64,000 nt of DNA from Lachnospiraceae bacterium. GTDB taxonomy: Bacteria; Bacillota; Clostridia; Lachnospirales; Lachnospiraceae. This document shows, piece by piece, positions 51,794-61,322 of this stretch. The translations under genes and the position numbers were made by a program. The stretch spans positions 1 through 64,000 of the forward strand of contig JAFRWW010000038.1 of assembly GCA_017441585.1 (NCBI GenBank), read 5' to 3'. The notes beneath the pieces are model-generated. The model ran no database searches. It saw only the letters and a program-made list of their open reading frames with translations, and was not told where the DNA came from. The first letter of the stretch is position 1; each line of letters opens with the position of its first letter.

Positions 51794-51962
51794 GGAAGTT
51801 TCAGTTAATAACTAAAACTTCCTACTTGATGATAAAATAGGCAATTTATGTCATTCTGAGCGCAGCGAAGAATCTTTATAAAGATGACCTTTTTAAACCC
51901 TTTAACTCTTTCAGGATCCTTCGTTTCACTCAGGATGACATGTGGGAAGTTTCAGTTAATAA
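51794..51962. repeat. Repeat-filled gap between oppB and oppC
   Basis: GGAAGTTTCAGTTAATAA occurs at 51794-51811 and exactly again at 51945-51962. The first copy also forms a GGAAGTTT/AAACTTCC hairpin (51794-51822). Between them are two dispersed-repeat copies facing each other: GTCATTCTGAGCGCAGCGAA on the plus strand from 51850, and a minus-strand copy ending in the AGGATGACA at 51932-51940. A 151-bp insertion flanked by a duplicated segment would explain this. Confidence 0.75.
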
Positions 51963-51973
51963 ACCAAACACAC

Positions 51974-53035
51974 ATGGAAGATATAAAAAACATACTTTCC
52001 GAAATTGAATCATCTGATTTTGACAAGGCCTCCGATGAAGAAAAAAAGAGTGCGGTGAGGGAGAGACCCTCCACCACTTTTTTTAAGGATGGACTGCGGC
52101 GCCTTTCAAAAAATCCTCTGGCCCTCATCAGCTTTGTGCTCATAGTGCTGGTGACCCTGGCTGCTGTCATAATCCCTTTTGTATGGCCTTATTCCTATGA
52201 CGCCATGCTGGGAAATGTGCCGGGTAAATCCATGGATATGTCTTACAATAATCTGGCGCCCTTTGAGTACAGCCGTAGTGAACAGCTCAGGATGGATCAG
52301 GGAGAACAGGTCTTTCCTCATATTTTCGGTACGGATGCATCCGGCAGGGATTATTTTATCAGAGTGATATACGGCACCAGGATATCCCTGACCGTCGGTT
52401 TTTTCGCCAGTCTGATAGTGCTTATCATCGGTCTTATAGTGGGCTCCGTGTCAGGATATTTCGGCGGAAAAGTGGACCTTTTTGTCATGCGGATAGTGGA
52501 TATCATATATTCCCTGCCCGACATGTTGATGGTCATCCTGTTATCCGCTGTGCTGAAGGAATCGCTGGGACTTTGGATACAGGGAACCGTGCTGGAGTCC
52601 ATCGGTTCCAATATGATCAGCCTGTTTCTGGTCTTCGGACTGTTGTACTGGGTGTCCATGGCCAGGCTTATCAGAGGCCAGATACTGGCGCTTAAGGAAC
52701 AGGAGTATGTGCTGGCCGCCAGAGTGGCCGGGGCAAAGGGCTCCTGGATCATCAGAAAACATCTGATCCCCAACTGCATGAGCGTCATCTTTATCTCGGT
52801 GGCTCTTCAGATCCCCAGCGCCATATTTACCGAGAGCTATCTGTCATTTATAGGACTGGGAGTAAACGCGCCCATGCCTTCTTTGGGATCGCTTTGTTCG
52901 GACGCTCTTAATGGTATTTCATCATATCCCTACAGGCTGGTCATACCGGCCCTGGTGATATCTGTCATAGTTTTGTCCCTGAATCTCTTCGGGGATGGTT
53001 TAAGGGACGCCTTTGATCCCAAGCTGCAAAAGTAG
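51974..53035 (+). CDS. oppC: Oligopeptide ABC transporter permease, OppC/DppC type
   Basis: The 353-residue product has a cytoplasmic lead ('DIKNILSEIESSDFDKASDE'), six membrane helices, the domain mark 'GTDASGRDYFIRVIYGTRIS' and the EAA loop 'LKEQEYVLAARVAGAKGSWI'. It pairs with OppB. ATG 51974 was chosen because the frame upstream (from 51884) is translated repeat sequence. No good ribosome site is visible before it; the repeat insertion may have replaced it. Confidence 0.93.
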   Translation: MEDIKNILSEIESSDFDKASDEEKKSAVRERPSTTFFKDGLRRLSKNPLALISFVLIVLVTLAAVIIPFVWPYSYDAMLGNVPGKSMDMSYNNLAPFEYSRSEQLRMDQGEQVFPHIFGTDASGRDYFIRVIYGTRISLTVGFFASLIVLIIGLIVGSVSGYFGGKVDLFVMRIVDIIYSLPDMLMVILLSAVLKESLGLWIQGTVLESIGSNMISLFLVFGLLYWVSMARLIRGQILALKEQEYVLAARVAGAKGSWIIRKHLIPNCMSVIFISVALQIPSAIFTESYLSFIGLGVNAPMPSLGSLCSDALNGISSYPYRLVIPALVISVIVLSLNLFGDGLRDAFDPKLQK

Positions 53036-53047
53036 AAAGGAGGAGTC

Positions 53048-54031
53048 ATGAGTTTACTGGAAGTAAGAGATCTGCACACCTCCTTCTTTACGGATGCGGG
53101 GGAGGTGATGGCGGTTAACGGAGTTTCTTTTGACCTGGACAGGGGACAGACCCTGGGAATAGTGGGCGAGTCCGGCTCCGGAAAATCAGTGACCGCATAT
53201 TCCATCATGGGCATACTGGCTGCTAATGGTAAAGTGGTTTCCGGTTCCGTAAAATTTGACGGAAAAGAGCTGATAGGATGCGGCGAGGCTGCCATGAGAA
53301 AGCTCCGCGGCAACCGGATATCCATAATATTCCAGGAGGCCATGACCTCCCTGAATCCCACCATGACCGTGGGCGCGCAGATAATGGAATCCATAGGGCT
53401 GCATACGGACGCCACGGGAGATGACATACGTAAAAGAGCGCTTGAGCTGCTTGGTCAGGTGAGGATAAATGAGGCCGAAAAGCGCCTTAAACAGTATCCT
53501 CATGAACTTTCCGGAGGTATGCGCCAGAGGATCATGATAGCCATGGCACTGGCCTCGGATCCCGATATACTCATAGCCGATGAGCCTACCACGGCGCTGG
53601 ACGTCACCATACAGGCCCAGATACTGGAACTTATGAAGACTTTGCAAAAAGAACTGGGAATGGCTATAATCATGATAACTCATGATCTGGGCGTCATAGC
53701 CGAAATGTGTGATGAAGTGATGGTCATGTATGCGGGCAGCGTATGTGAGAAGGGTTCCTTAAGGGATATATTTAAAAGACCTGCTCACGAGTATACAAAG
53801 GGACTCCTTAATTCCATGCCCTCCCTGGAAAAGGTGACATCATTAAAACCCATCAGGGGAACGGTGCCCGATCTGCTGGCTCTGCCTAAAGGTTGTGCTT
53901 TTGCGGAAAGGTGCGATGAGACCATGAAGATCTGCCTCAGAAAAAAATGTCCTCTCATACAGCTTGGCGACGATCATTTTTCCGCCTGCTGGCTGAATGT
54001 AAAAGACAGGGGAGGTGAGGTAAATGGCTGA
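53048..54031 (+). CDS. oppD: Oligopeptide ABC transporter ATPase, OppD/DppD type
   Basis: The 327-residue product has Walker A 'GESGSGKS' (40-47), the signature 'LSGGMRQR', Walker B '[12 protein letters not shown]' and the H-loop 'ITHDLGV'. The C-terminal oligopeptide extension has a 'CAFAERC' cysteine cluster ([15 protein letters not shown]), which in this family can hold an iron-sulfur cluster. AAAGGAGGAG precedes ATG 53048. It overlaps oppF by 8 bp. Confidence 0.95.
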   Translation: MSLLEVRDLHTSFFTDAGEVMAVNGVSFDLDRGQTLGIVGESGSGKSVTAYSIMGILAANGKVVSGSVKFDGKELIGCGEAAMRKLRGNRISIIFQEAMTSLNPTMTVGAQIMESIGLHTDATGDDIRKRALELLGQVRINEAEKRLKQYPHELSGGMRQRIMIAMALASDPDILIADEPTTALDVTIQAQILELMKTLQKELGMAIIMITHDLGVIAEMCDEVMVMYAGSVCEKGSLRDIFKRPAHEYTKGLLNSMPSLEKVTSLKPIRGTVPDLLALPKGCAFAERCDETMKICLRKKCPLIQLGDDHFSACWLNVKDRGGEVNG

Positions 54032-55004
54032 CAGAAAAATGAATGCAACGCCTCTGGTGGAGATAAGGAATCTTAAAAAGTATTTTGAGATCAACGAAGG
54101 TTTCTTCAAGACAAAACAGCTTCGCGCCGTGGATGATGTGTCCTTTGAGATAATGACCGGCGAGACTCTGGGTCTGGTGGGGGAATCCGGCTGCGGTAAA
54201 TCAACATTGGGCAGGACTTTGCTTAAGCTGTATGAGCCCACGGCAGGTGAGATCCTTTTTGAAGGAAAAGCAGTCAAAGGGAAAAAAGAGCTGGAGCAGT
54301 TCCGCAAAAAAGCCACTATGGTATTTCAGGATCCCTATTCATCCCTGAATCCCAGGATGACCGTAGCCGACATCATAGCAGAGCCTCTTACGGTACAGGG
54401 ATATTTCACCGATGAGGAACAAAAGAAAAAAAGAGTCAGACAGCTCATGGATATGGTGGGGCTGAACACGGAACACGCCGCCAGATACGCCCATGAGTTT
54501 TCAGGAGGACAGCGTCAGAGGATCGGCATAGCCAGAGCTTTGGCCGTGAATCCCGAGTTCATAGTGTGTGACGAGCCGGTTTCGGCTCTGGATGTATCTA
54601 TTCAGGCACAGGTGATAAATCAGTTCGATGAACTGAAAAAGACTCTGGGACTTACTTATCTGTTCATATCCCACGATCTGCTGGTAGTCAGACACATAAG
54701 CGACAGGATCGCGGTCATGTATCTGGGCAGACTGGTGGAGATAGGACCTGCGGATGAGATTTATGACCATCCCATCCATCCCTATACCCGCTCCCTGATA
54801 AAGGCGGTACCCATACCTGATCCGGATAGGGCTGCGGCTGATAAGGAGGAGGGACTGAAAGGAGATATCCCTTCACCTCTGGATGTGCCCACGGGATGCG
54901 TTTTCAGGACCAGATGTCCATATGCAAAGGATGAATGTGCGGCAAATATGCCGGAACTTACGGATCGCGGAGGCGGACATCTTTGCGCCTGTATATTGAA
55001 ATGA
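54024..55004 (+). CDS. oppF: Oligopeptide ABC transporter ATPase, OppF/DppF type
   Basis: The 326-residue product has Walker A 'GESGCGKS' (53-60), the signature 'FSGGQRQR', Walker B 'FIVCDEPVSALD', 'ISHDL' and the C-terminal 'GCVFRTRCPYAKDEC' cysteine set. The N-terminal 'KKYFEINEGFFKTKQLRAVD' is typical of OppF. It forms the ATPase heterodimer with OppD. Confidence 0.95.
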   Translation: MADRKMNATPLVEIRNLKKYFEINEGFFKTKQLRAVDDVSFEIMTGETLGLVGESGCGKSTLGRTLLKLYEPTAGEILFEGKAVKGKKELEQFRKKATMVFQDPYSSLNPRMTVADIIAEPLTVQGYFTDEEQKKKRVRQLMDMVGLNTEHAARYAHEFSGGQRQRIGIARALAVNPEFIVCDEPVSALDVSIQAQVINQFDELKKTLGLTYLFISHDLLVVRHISDRIAVMYLGRLVEIGPADEIYDHPIHPYTRSLIKAVPIPDPDRAAADKEEGLKGDIPSPLDVPTGCVFRTRCPYAKDECAANMPELTDRGGGHLCACILK

Positions 55005-55012
55005 ACCATAAA

Positions 55013-55062
55013 ATAAAACTTCCCGAATAAACGGGATTATTCAAATATAGGATAAGTTTTAT
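55013..55062 (+). promoter_or_regulatory. Hairpin leader between oppF and oppA
   Basis: ATAAAACTT (55013-55021) pairs with AAGTTTTAT (55054-55062). Inside, CCCG/CGGG and an alternative GAATAA/TTATTC pairing are possible. It lies 2 bp before the ribosome site of oppA. It may protect the oppA message or separate its level from the transporter genes. Confidence 0.5.
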
Positions 55063-55079
55063 TCACAAGGAGGAATATT

Positions 55080-56954
55080 ATGAAAAAAAGATTACTATCC
55101 ATACTGCTTACCACAGCTCTTGCTGTGACTGCCCTGGCGGGCTGTAAAGGCACTGCTCCCGCACCGGCTGCGGCACCTGCAGGCGGCGATGAGACTGCCA
55201 CGGGAACCGAGGCGCCTGCTGAGGCTGCGGAGGATCTCAATGCTCTTAACGTATGTCTGGCCTCGGAGCCTGATTCACTGGATCCAGCGCTTAATTCTGC
55301 CGTAGACGGAGCCAGCATGATAATCCATCTCTTTTCGGGACTGGCAAAGTGGGAAAAGAATGAAGACGGCAGTTTTGAACTGGTTCCCGATATGGCTACG
55401 GTACTCCCTGAGGGAGAGGATCATGCGGACGGAACCGTAACCTATACCTACACCCTGAGGGACGGCCTTAAGTGGTCCGACGGACAGGATCTTAAAGCTT
55501 CGGATTTTGAGTTCGCCTGGAACAGAGCTGCCTCGGCAGAGCTGGCGGCAGATTATGGATACATGTTTGAAGTGGTAAAGGGCTATGATGATGTGGCCGG
55601 CGTGGATGATGAAGGCAATCCCTTAAATCCCGACGCCAAACTGGCAGTGACAGCTCTTGATGACAAGACCCTCGAAGTGACCATCTCCAACAGGGTGCCT
55701 TATTGGAATGAGCTTTTGGCTTTCCCCGCATATTTCCCCGTAAGGGAAGATGTGGTATCTGATGAAGCCTGGGCTACGGATCCTTCCACCTATGTATGTA
55801 ATGGTCCTTATACCATGACAGGCTGGGAGCATAACAGCGTGATCACCCTCACTAAAAATGAGAATTATGTGGATGCAGCCGACATCACCATGGAGACCTT
55901 GAATTTTTATCTTTCCGATGATGAAAATAACATGCTGACCAATTTCCAAAACGGTGACTGGCAGCTCATCGATAATGTTCCCGTAAATGAAATCCCCGCT
56001 CTTAAGGAGCAGTATCCCGACGAGTTCATGATCACGGGACAGCTGGGAACCTATTATGTATGCTGGAACATAAATGAGAAGATCCTGCCCGCAGGCTCTC
56101 CTTATGAGAATGATGAAAAGGCAAAGTCAGAGATAAGAAGTGCTCTGGGACTCCTTCTTGACAGAAATTATATCGTGAACCAGATCAGCCAGGGCGGAGA
56201 GCTGCCCGCGTCCTCTTTTGTGGCTATGGGACTTACAGAGCCTGACGGCAGCCAGTTCTATGAGAATGCCGGAGACAACGACGGTTTCATCGGATATTAT
56301 GATGTCTCCGAGGATGCTTATACTGCTAATTTTGAGCAGGCTATGGAAGTGCTGAAGAAGTATTATACCTATGATGAGGCGTCAGGACAGTTCACTGACT
56401 TCCCTACACTCACCTATCTTTATAATACCGATGATAATCATAAAGCCATCGCCGAATATATCCAGAGTGCTCTGGCCGGTATAGGTATCACCCTGAATCT
56501 GGAGAATCAGGAGTGGGCTACCTTCCTCAATACCAGAAAGAACGGCGATTACTCCCTAGCCAGAAACGGCTGGCTCGGTGACTACAATGATCCCATCAGC
56601 TTCCTGGACATGTGGGTTACGGGCTCAGGTAATAACGATGTGCAGTTCGGTAAGGGCGATAATGCAAAGGTAAAGACCTACACCCTGGATCTTTCCGACT
56701 GCGGTTCCGATATAGTAGTGGCAAACGGAAGCTGGGCAGATACCTATGATGTCCTCATCAGACAGCTTAAAAACTGCACGGATGAGAATACCCGCTATAA
56801 GATGATGCACAAGGCTGAGGATATGCTCATGGAAACAGGCTGTATAGTTCCTCTGTATTATTACACCGATATCTTTATGATCAGCTCGGATGTAAAGGGC
56901 TTTTACACTAATCCTCTGGGCTTTAAGTATTTCATGTACACCACCAGACAGTAA
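55080..56954 (+). CDS. oppA: Oligopeptide-binding lipoprotein, OppA/DppA type
   Basis: The 624-residue product has a lipoprotein signal peptide with lipobox LAGC (Cys22) and an Ala/Pro-rich linker. The SBP_bac_5 fold shows 'LASEPDSLDPALNSAVDGAS', 'YTLRDGLKWSDGQDLKASDF' and 'SLARNGWLGDYNDPISFLDM'. It would capture peptides at the outer face of the membrane for OppBCDF. AAGGAGG precedes ATG 55080. It is normal length and follows the transporter genes rather than preceding them. Confidence 0.95.
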   Translation: MKKRLLSILLTTALAVTALAGCKGTAPAPAAAPAGGDETATGTEAPAEAAEDLNALNVCLASEPDSLDPALNSAVDGASMIIHLFSGLAKWEKNEDGSFELVPDMATVLPEGEDHADGTVTYTYTLRDGLKWSDGQDLKASDFEFAWNRAASAELAADYGYMFEVVKGYDDVAGVDDEGNPLNPDAKLAVTALDDKTLEVTISNRVPYWNELLAFPAYFPVREDVVSDEAWATDPSTYVCNGPYTMTGWEHNSVITLTKNENYVDAADITMETLNFYLSDDENNMLTNFQNGDWQLIDNVPVNEIPALKEQYPDEFMITGQLGTYYVCWNINEKILPAGSPYENDEKAKSEIRSALGLLLDRNYIVNQISQGGELPASSFVAMGLTEPDGSQFYENAGDNDGFIGYYDVSEDAYTANFEQAMEVLKKYYTYDEASGQFTDFPTLTYLYNTDDNHKAIAEYIQSALAGIGITLNLENQEWATFLNTRKNGDYSLARNGWLGDYNDPISFLDMWVTGSGNNDVQFGKGDNAKVKTYTLDLSDCGSDIVVANGSWADTYDVLIRQLKNCTDENTRYKMMHKAEDMLMETGCIVPLYYYTDIFMISSDVKGFYTNPLGFKYFMYTTRQ

Positions 56955-56963
56955 GAGTATTAA

Positions 56964-57980
56964 ATGAGCACAAAGGGTTCGCTTAAAAGAAAACTGTTCT
57001 GGGCAGGTATATTTATAGTCGGCCTGATGCTGATAAGCGTTCTGATCGGAAGTCTCTACTTTTTCAAATACATGATCAGACAAAGTGACGAACTATTGGG
57101 CAGCAGCAATGACAGAGAGTATGACGCATATTATGTGCTCATAACGAATGATGATGAGACCGATTTTTGGAAGAGTATCCTTCAGGGCGCTAAGGAAAGG
57201 GCCCTGAAGGATAATATTTATCTTCAGATCCAGCAGGAGGAACTGTCGGAGCGCCTGACTAAGCAGGAGCAGATGGAGATGGCCATTCACTCCGGGGTGG
57301 ATGGGATACTCCTTGATGGGGATGAATCCTCATCCCTTCTGACGCTGGTGGATCAGGCCACCGCTGCGGGTATACCTGTGGTGACCATTTATCATGACTG
57401 TTCGCCTTCATCAAGAATAAGTTTTGTTTCCATTTCGGGTACCAACATGGGCAGGGATTACGGAGAGCAGATATGCTCCCTGATCGAAGACCGTCAGGAT
57501 GAGCCTGAAGAAAAAGTGAATGTGATGGTACTTCTGGATGCATCGGATTCCACCGGAGCCCAGACCACTCTTATCACCGGCATCAGGGAAGAGATGGAGG
57601 AACATGGGATGGTGGATAAGGCCGAGATCGACACGGCTCTGATACCTTCTGATTCCATGTTTTCCGCACAGGAAGAGATAAGAAAGCTTTTTTCGGAGAG
57701 AAAACCTTCGGATATTTTTGTATGCCTTGATGAACTCAGTACAGTTTGTGTAAGTCAGCTGGTGGTGGATTACAATCTGGTAGGCACCACACAGATCCTG
57801 GGCTTTTATAATTCCGAAGCCATTAATTCAGCTCTTGAAAAACAGATAATCAGCGCAACCGTCACTGCGGACACCTATCAGATGGGCTCGGACGCGGTGG
57901 AGGCGCTCACGGAGTACAGACAGACAGGATACGCCAGTGACTATTATCCTGCGGACATTTCCGTGGTCACGTCACGATGA
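56964..57980 (+). CDS. Membrane-anchored sugar-binding-protein-like sensor
   Basis: The 338-residue product has one N-terminal membrane helix (about 12-33, no lipobox) and a type 1 periplasmic-binding domain: 'YVLITNDDETDFWKSILQGA', 'GVDGILLDGDES', 'AAGIPVVTIYHDC' and 'PSDIFVCLDELSTVC'. No permease or ATPase accompanies it. A kinase gene starts 47 bp later, so it probably binds a sugar and passes the signal to the kinase, as XylFII does with LytS in clostridia. It starts 9 bp after oppA, which may be chance or co-transcription. Confidence 0.82.
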   Translation: MSTKGSLKRKLFWAGIFIVGLMLISVLIGSLYFFKYMIRQSDELLGSSNDREYDAYYVLITNDDETDFWKSILQGAKERALKDNIYLQIQQEELSERLTKQEQMEMAIHSGVDGILLDGDESSSLLTLVDQATAAGIPVVTIYHDCSPSSRISFVSISGTNMGRDYGEQICSLIEDRQDEPEEKVNVMVLLDASDSTGAQTTLITGIREEMEEHGMVDKAEIDTALIPSDSMFSAQEEIRKLFSERKPSDIFVCLDELSTVCVSQLVVDYNLVGTTQILGFYNSEAINSALEKQIISATVTADTYQMGSDAVEALTEYRQTGYASDYYPADISVVTSR

Positions 57981-58027
57981 TCGCTGTCATTTTATTTTAC
58001 AGAAGATAAAAACCAGAGTCCCGGCTT

Positions 58028-59683
58028 ATGATAAAATCGGAGGAAAAACCTCATAACAAAAACATCCTTGACACGGATGAGCATTCGGCTGTCGTACCCG
58101 TAAAAAAGGGGATCGCGGCCTGGCCTATCCGCGTTAAACTTTTGGCGGTCATGATGGCATCCATCACACTTTTGCTGGCGGCCAACATAGTCATGTACAT
58201 AAATGTGAACCGGATAGCCCGCCACCTGGATGAGATCTATTCGGGAAACGTCCAGCTCAACGAACTGGAAAAGGCTCTGGATGAACTGCAGGGCGCCTTT
58301 ACCGTTTACATGAACACCCGCTCCACCGATACCCTGCAGAATTATTATGAAAAGGAGCAGCTTTTTTCCCAGTATTCGGATGCGCTCTCCGGCGACCTGA
58401 CGGACAATACGCTGCTGGTAATGGAACGGAATATAAAGAATCTGTCCGAAAGTTATCTGCAGCTCACCGGCAGGACCATTGACGCAAGGCGTGGCAGGAA
58501 TGTGGAAAAGTACAGCGCCTATTATGAGGAGGCGGGCCGTGTATATGAGTATCTTTCCGCCAATATCTCAGGTCTTAACAAACAGCGTTTTACCATTAAC
58601 ACGGAAAGCTATGAGACCCTTTCCAAATCCCTTTCCTATATGGAAAAATCCGGAGCGGTGGTCTTTATGTTGGTGGCTCTTCTGGATACGCTGATGGTGC
58701 TGATGATGACCAGGTCCATGACGGATCCTCTCCTGGAGCTTTCACTCATGGCCAATAAGGTGTCGGAGGGAAAACTGGATGAGGCAGGTACCGTGCCTGT
58801 CAGGGCCATGGATGAGATCGGTATAGTTACCGTGGCTTTTAACCAGATGGTGTCCAGTATCCCCGGTTATCTTGAAAGGCTCAGACAGAGCATGGAAAAG
58901 GAACAGGCCCTCATGGAAAGAGAGCTTCTGATGGAGGCTCATCTTAAGGACGCAAGACTCAAATATCTCCAGTCACAGGTGGATCCGCATTTCCTTTTTA
59001 ATACCCTGAATGCAGGTTCCCAGCTGGCCTTCCTGGAAGGGGCAAAGAGGACCCAGGACTATGTGCAGAAGGTGGCGGATTTCTTCAGATATACCATCAG
59101 CTTAAAGAAAGAGGATGTGTCTCTGGAAGAAGAGATAAGGATGGTGGATACTTACATCTATATCCTGAATGTCCGTTTTTCCGGCGACATACATTTTGAA
59201 AAAAATATTGAAGATCTAAAACTTTTAAGGCTCATGGTTCCTTCCATGATCCTCCAGCCCATAGTGGAGAACAGTATAAAGTACGGCATCAGGGATATGG
59301 GGGATAGGGGAAAGATAGAGCTTTCCGTTTTTGAAGTGGATGACGATGTGTGCATCTGCATCGCTGACAACGGAGAGGGTATGAGCGCCGAGCTTATTGA
59401 CAGGATATTAAGCGGAAGCTATGGAGTGGGGGATGCTTCCGATCCGAATGCTTTGAAACAGGATTCCGGGACTTCGGATGATCCGGGATATCAGCAGTCA
59501 TATGGAGACGCTTCATCCTCTGATAAGGGAAGCGGAGTAGGGCTCAATAACGTGATGCAGCGCCTGGCCCTTTATTTTGATCATAAGAACCGTTTTGAGA
59601 TAATCAGCCAGGGACCGGGACAGGGCTGCGAGGTGGTCATCACCATTCCCGCCCGGGACTTGCTTGATGAGGACGATGATTAA
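58028..59683 (+). CDS. Sensor histidine kinase, YesM/LytS-like
   Basis: The 551-residue product has two membrane helices (about 37-58 and 211-231) framing an extracellular helical sensor domain. A HAMP segment ('RSMTDPLLELSLMANKVSEG'), the His_kinase domain 'QSQVDPHFLFNTLN' (H321), the N box 'QPIVENSIKYGI' and 'IADNGEGM' follow. A low-complexity insert of about 45 residues (GSYGVGDASDPNALKQDSGT onward) lies before 'GSGVGLNNV'. It should phosphorylate the AraC-type regulator encoded next. Confidence 0.9.
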   Translation: MIKSEEKPHNKNILDTDEHSAVVPVKKGIAAWPIRVKLLAVMMASITLLLAANIVMYINVNRIARHLDEIYSGNVQLNELEKALDELQGAFTVYMNTRSTDTLQNYYEKEQLFSQYSDALSGDLTDNTLLVMERNIKNLSESYLQLTGRTIDARRGRNVEKYSAYYEEAGRVYEYLSANISGLNKQRFTINTESYETLSKSLSYMEKSGAVVFMLVALLDTLMVLMMTRSMTDPLLELSLMANKVSEGKLDEAGTVPVRAMDEIGIVTVAFNQMVSSIPGYLERLRQSMEKEQALMERELLMEAHLKDARLKYLQSQVDPHFLFNTLNAGSQLAFLEGAKRTQDYVQKVADFFRYTISLKKEDVSLEEEIRMVDTYIYILNVRFSGDIHFEKNIEDLKLLRLMVPSMILQPIVENSIKYGIRDMGDRGKIELSVFEVDDDVCICIADNGEGMSAELIDRILSGSYGVGDASDPNALKQDSGTSDDPGYQQSYGDASSSDKGSGVGLNNVMQRLALYFDHKNRFEIISQGPGQGCEVVITIPARDLLDEDDD

Positions 59684-59714
59684 GTGCATGACAGGATCCT
59701 GAAAGAGGTAGCGT

Positions 59715-61322
59715 ATGTATAAAATCTTGATCGCAGACGATGAGGGCATCATGATCGATTCCATGACCCTCCTTTTAAAAAATGAATTCGGCGATGATGT
59801 GGTGATCGAATCCGCCCGGAGCGGACGCAATGTCATTGAACTTGCGGAGTCCTTCAGACCCGACATTGCTCTCATGGATATCCATATGCCCGGGATCAAC
59901 GGCATAGAAGCTATGAGAGAGATAAGGCGGTATAACGACAGGATGGTCTTTATCGTCATCTCAGCCTATGACAAATTCGATTACGCCAGACAGGCCATGA
60001 GTCTGGGGGCTCTTGACTATCTCAATAAACCCGTGGCCTCCGATAAGCTGCTTTCGGTGATCAAAAAAGCCATGTCGGTCATTGACGCTGAAAGGGAGAA
60101 AAGGTCTAGCGACCTTTTGGTCCGGGAGAAGCTGGAGACCGTGGTCCCCGTGCTGGAGAGCGGACTCATCTATAATCTTCTTACCAGAGAGCATTTTAAG
60201 GAAGACATTGATAATTACAAAAATCTGCTGGGGATAGAATCCGACCATGGTTATATGCTGGTCCTTATTTTTGGCCAGGAGCAGGAGGACAACAATCATA
60301 TGTCCAATCCCGTGGGCGTGGCCGTACAGCTTCAGGAGCATGCCGCCGTCATAAGAGAGACGGTGAAGGGCTTTTTCCCAGGAATAGTGGGATCGCCCCT
60401 TGCAAATAAGCTGCCGGTCTATGTTCCTTCAAAAAGTGAGGATTTTGATTATAATGAAAGACTGCAGCTCCATGAAAAGGCTCAGCTGCTGCTGGATAAG
60501 CTCAAGAGCGCTACCGGTATTCTGGCCAGAGCCGGTTTCGGGACGGTGCATCCGATTTCAGAGGCCCTGAGTTCATATAATGAGGCTATTGAATCTCTTC
60601 TTCTGACCAGCTCAAAGATCGCCATGACCCAGGATCTGCCGGTGAGAGTGGCCTATGAGGAAAACTATCCCATCGACACTGAAAATGAGATATTTGACTG
60701 TGTAAAAAACGGTGACTCTGATGGTGCCATACTGGCTGCAGGCCGTTTCTTTGACTGGATGACGGAGGCTTACGGCGCCTATCCCATGGATATAAAACTG
60801 AAGGTGATGGAATTCGTGCTCTGGGCAGAGCATCAGGCCTACAGAAAGAGCGGCCATACCTACGAGTTCAGATCCAGGGAAGACTACCTGCCCACTCTTT
60901 TGAAGCTGGAGGATTTTGGCCAGATCAGGACCTGGTTTCTGGACAAGGTCACCACTGCCTGCGACTGGGTTTCCCAGAGGAAGGAAAGACAGACGGATTC
61001 CGTGGTGGATAAGGCCAAAAAGTACATCGAAGAAAACTTCGGCCGGGATATCTCCCTCGATGAGGTGTCCCGGATCGTGGACATCAGCCCCTTTTATTTC
61101 AGTAAGCTTTTCAAGGAAGGGACAGGCACCACGTTTATAGATTACCTGACCAATATCAGGATACAGAAGGCTTGTCAGCTCATAGAAGAGGGTGAGCTTT
61201 CCATGAAGGAGATAGGCATGACCGTGGGATATGCCGATCCCAATTATTTTTCCAGGACTTTTAAGAAGAAGATGGGAGTGACACCCACCGACTACAGGGA
61301 ATTAAGGAGTACATCAAAATGA
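59715..61322 (+). CDS. Response regulator, receiver plus AraC-type DNA-binding domain (YesN-like)
   Basis: The 535-residue product has a receiver domain with D55 in 'ALMDIHMPGINGIEAM' and 'YLNKPVASDKL' (conserved Lys). A middle region of about 290 residues precedes two AraC helix-turn-helix motifs ('ISLDEVSRIVDISPFYFSKL' and 'MKEIGMTVGYADPNYFSRTF'). It is typical of sugar-use regulators. Its stop overlaps the XylF-like gene by 4 bp. The likely target is the ChvE-type promoter region near 62500-62660. Confidence 0.92.
   Translation: MYKILIADDEGIMIDSMTLLLKNEFGDDVVIESARSGRNVIELAESFRPDIALMDIHMPGINGIEAMREIRRYNDRMVFIVISAYDKFDYARQAMSLGALDYLNKPVASDKLLSVIKKAMSVIDAEREKRSSDLLVREKLETVVPVLESGLIYNLLTREHFKEDIDNYKNLLGIESDHGYMLVLIFGQEQEDNNHMSNPVGVAVQLQEHAAVIRETVKGFFPGIVGSPLANKLPVYVPSKSEDFDYNERLQLHEKAQLLLDKLKSATGILARAGFGTVHPISEALSSYNEAIESLLLTSSKIAMTQDLPVRVAYEENYPIDTENEIFDCVKNGDSDGAILAAGRFFDWMTEAYGAYPMDIKLKVMEFVLWAEHQAYRKSGHTYEFRSREDYLPTLLKLEDFGQIRTWFLDKVTTACDWVSQRKERQTDSVVDKAKKYIEENFGRDISLDEVSRIVDISPFYFSKLFKEGTGTTFIDYLTNIRIQKACQLIEEGELSMKEIGMTVGYADPNYFSRTFKKKMGVTPTDYRELRSTSK

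Noticed and set aside
51884..51973. N-terminal extension of oppC
   Set aside because: The extension is translated dispersed-repeat DNA (for example LSGSFVSLRMT).
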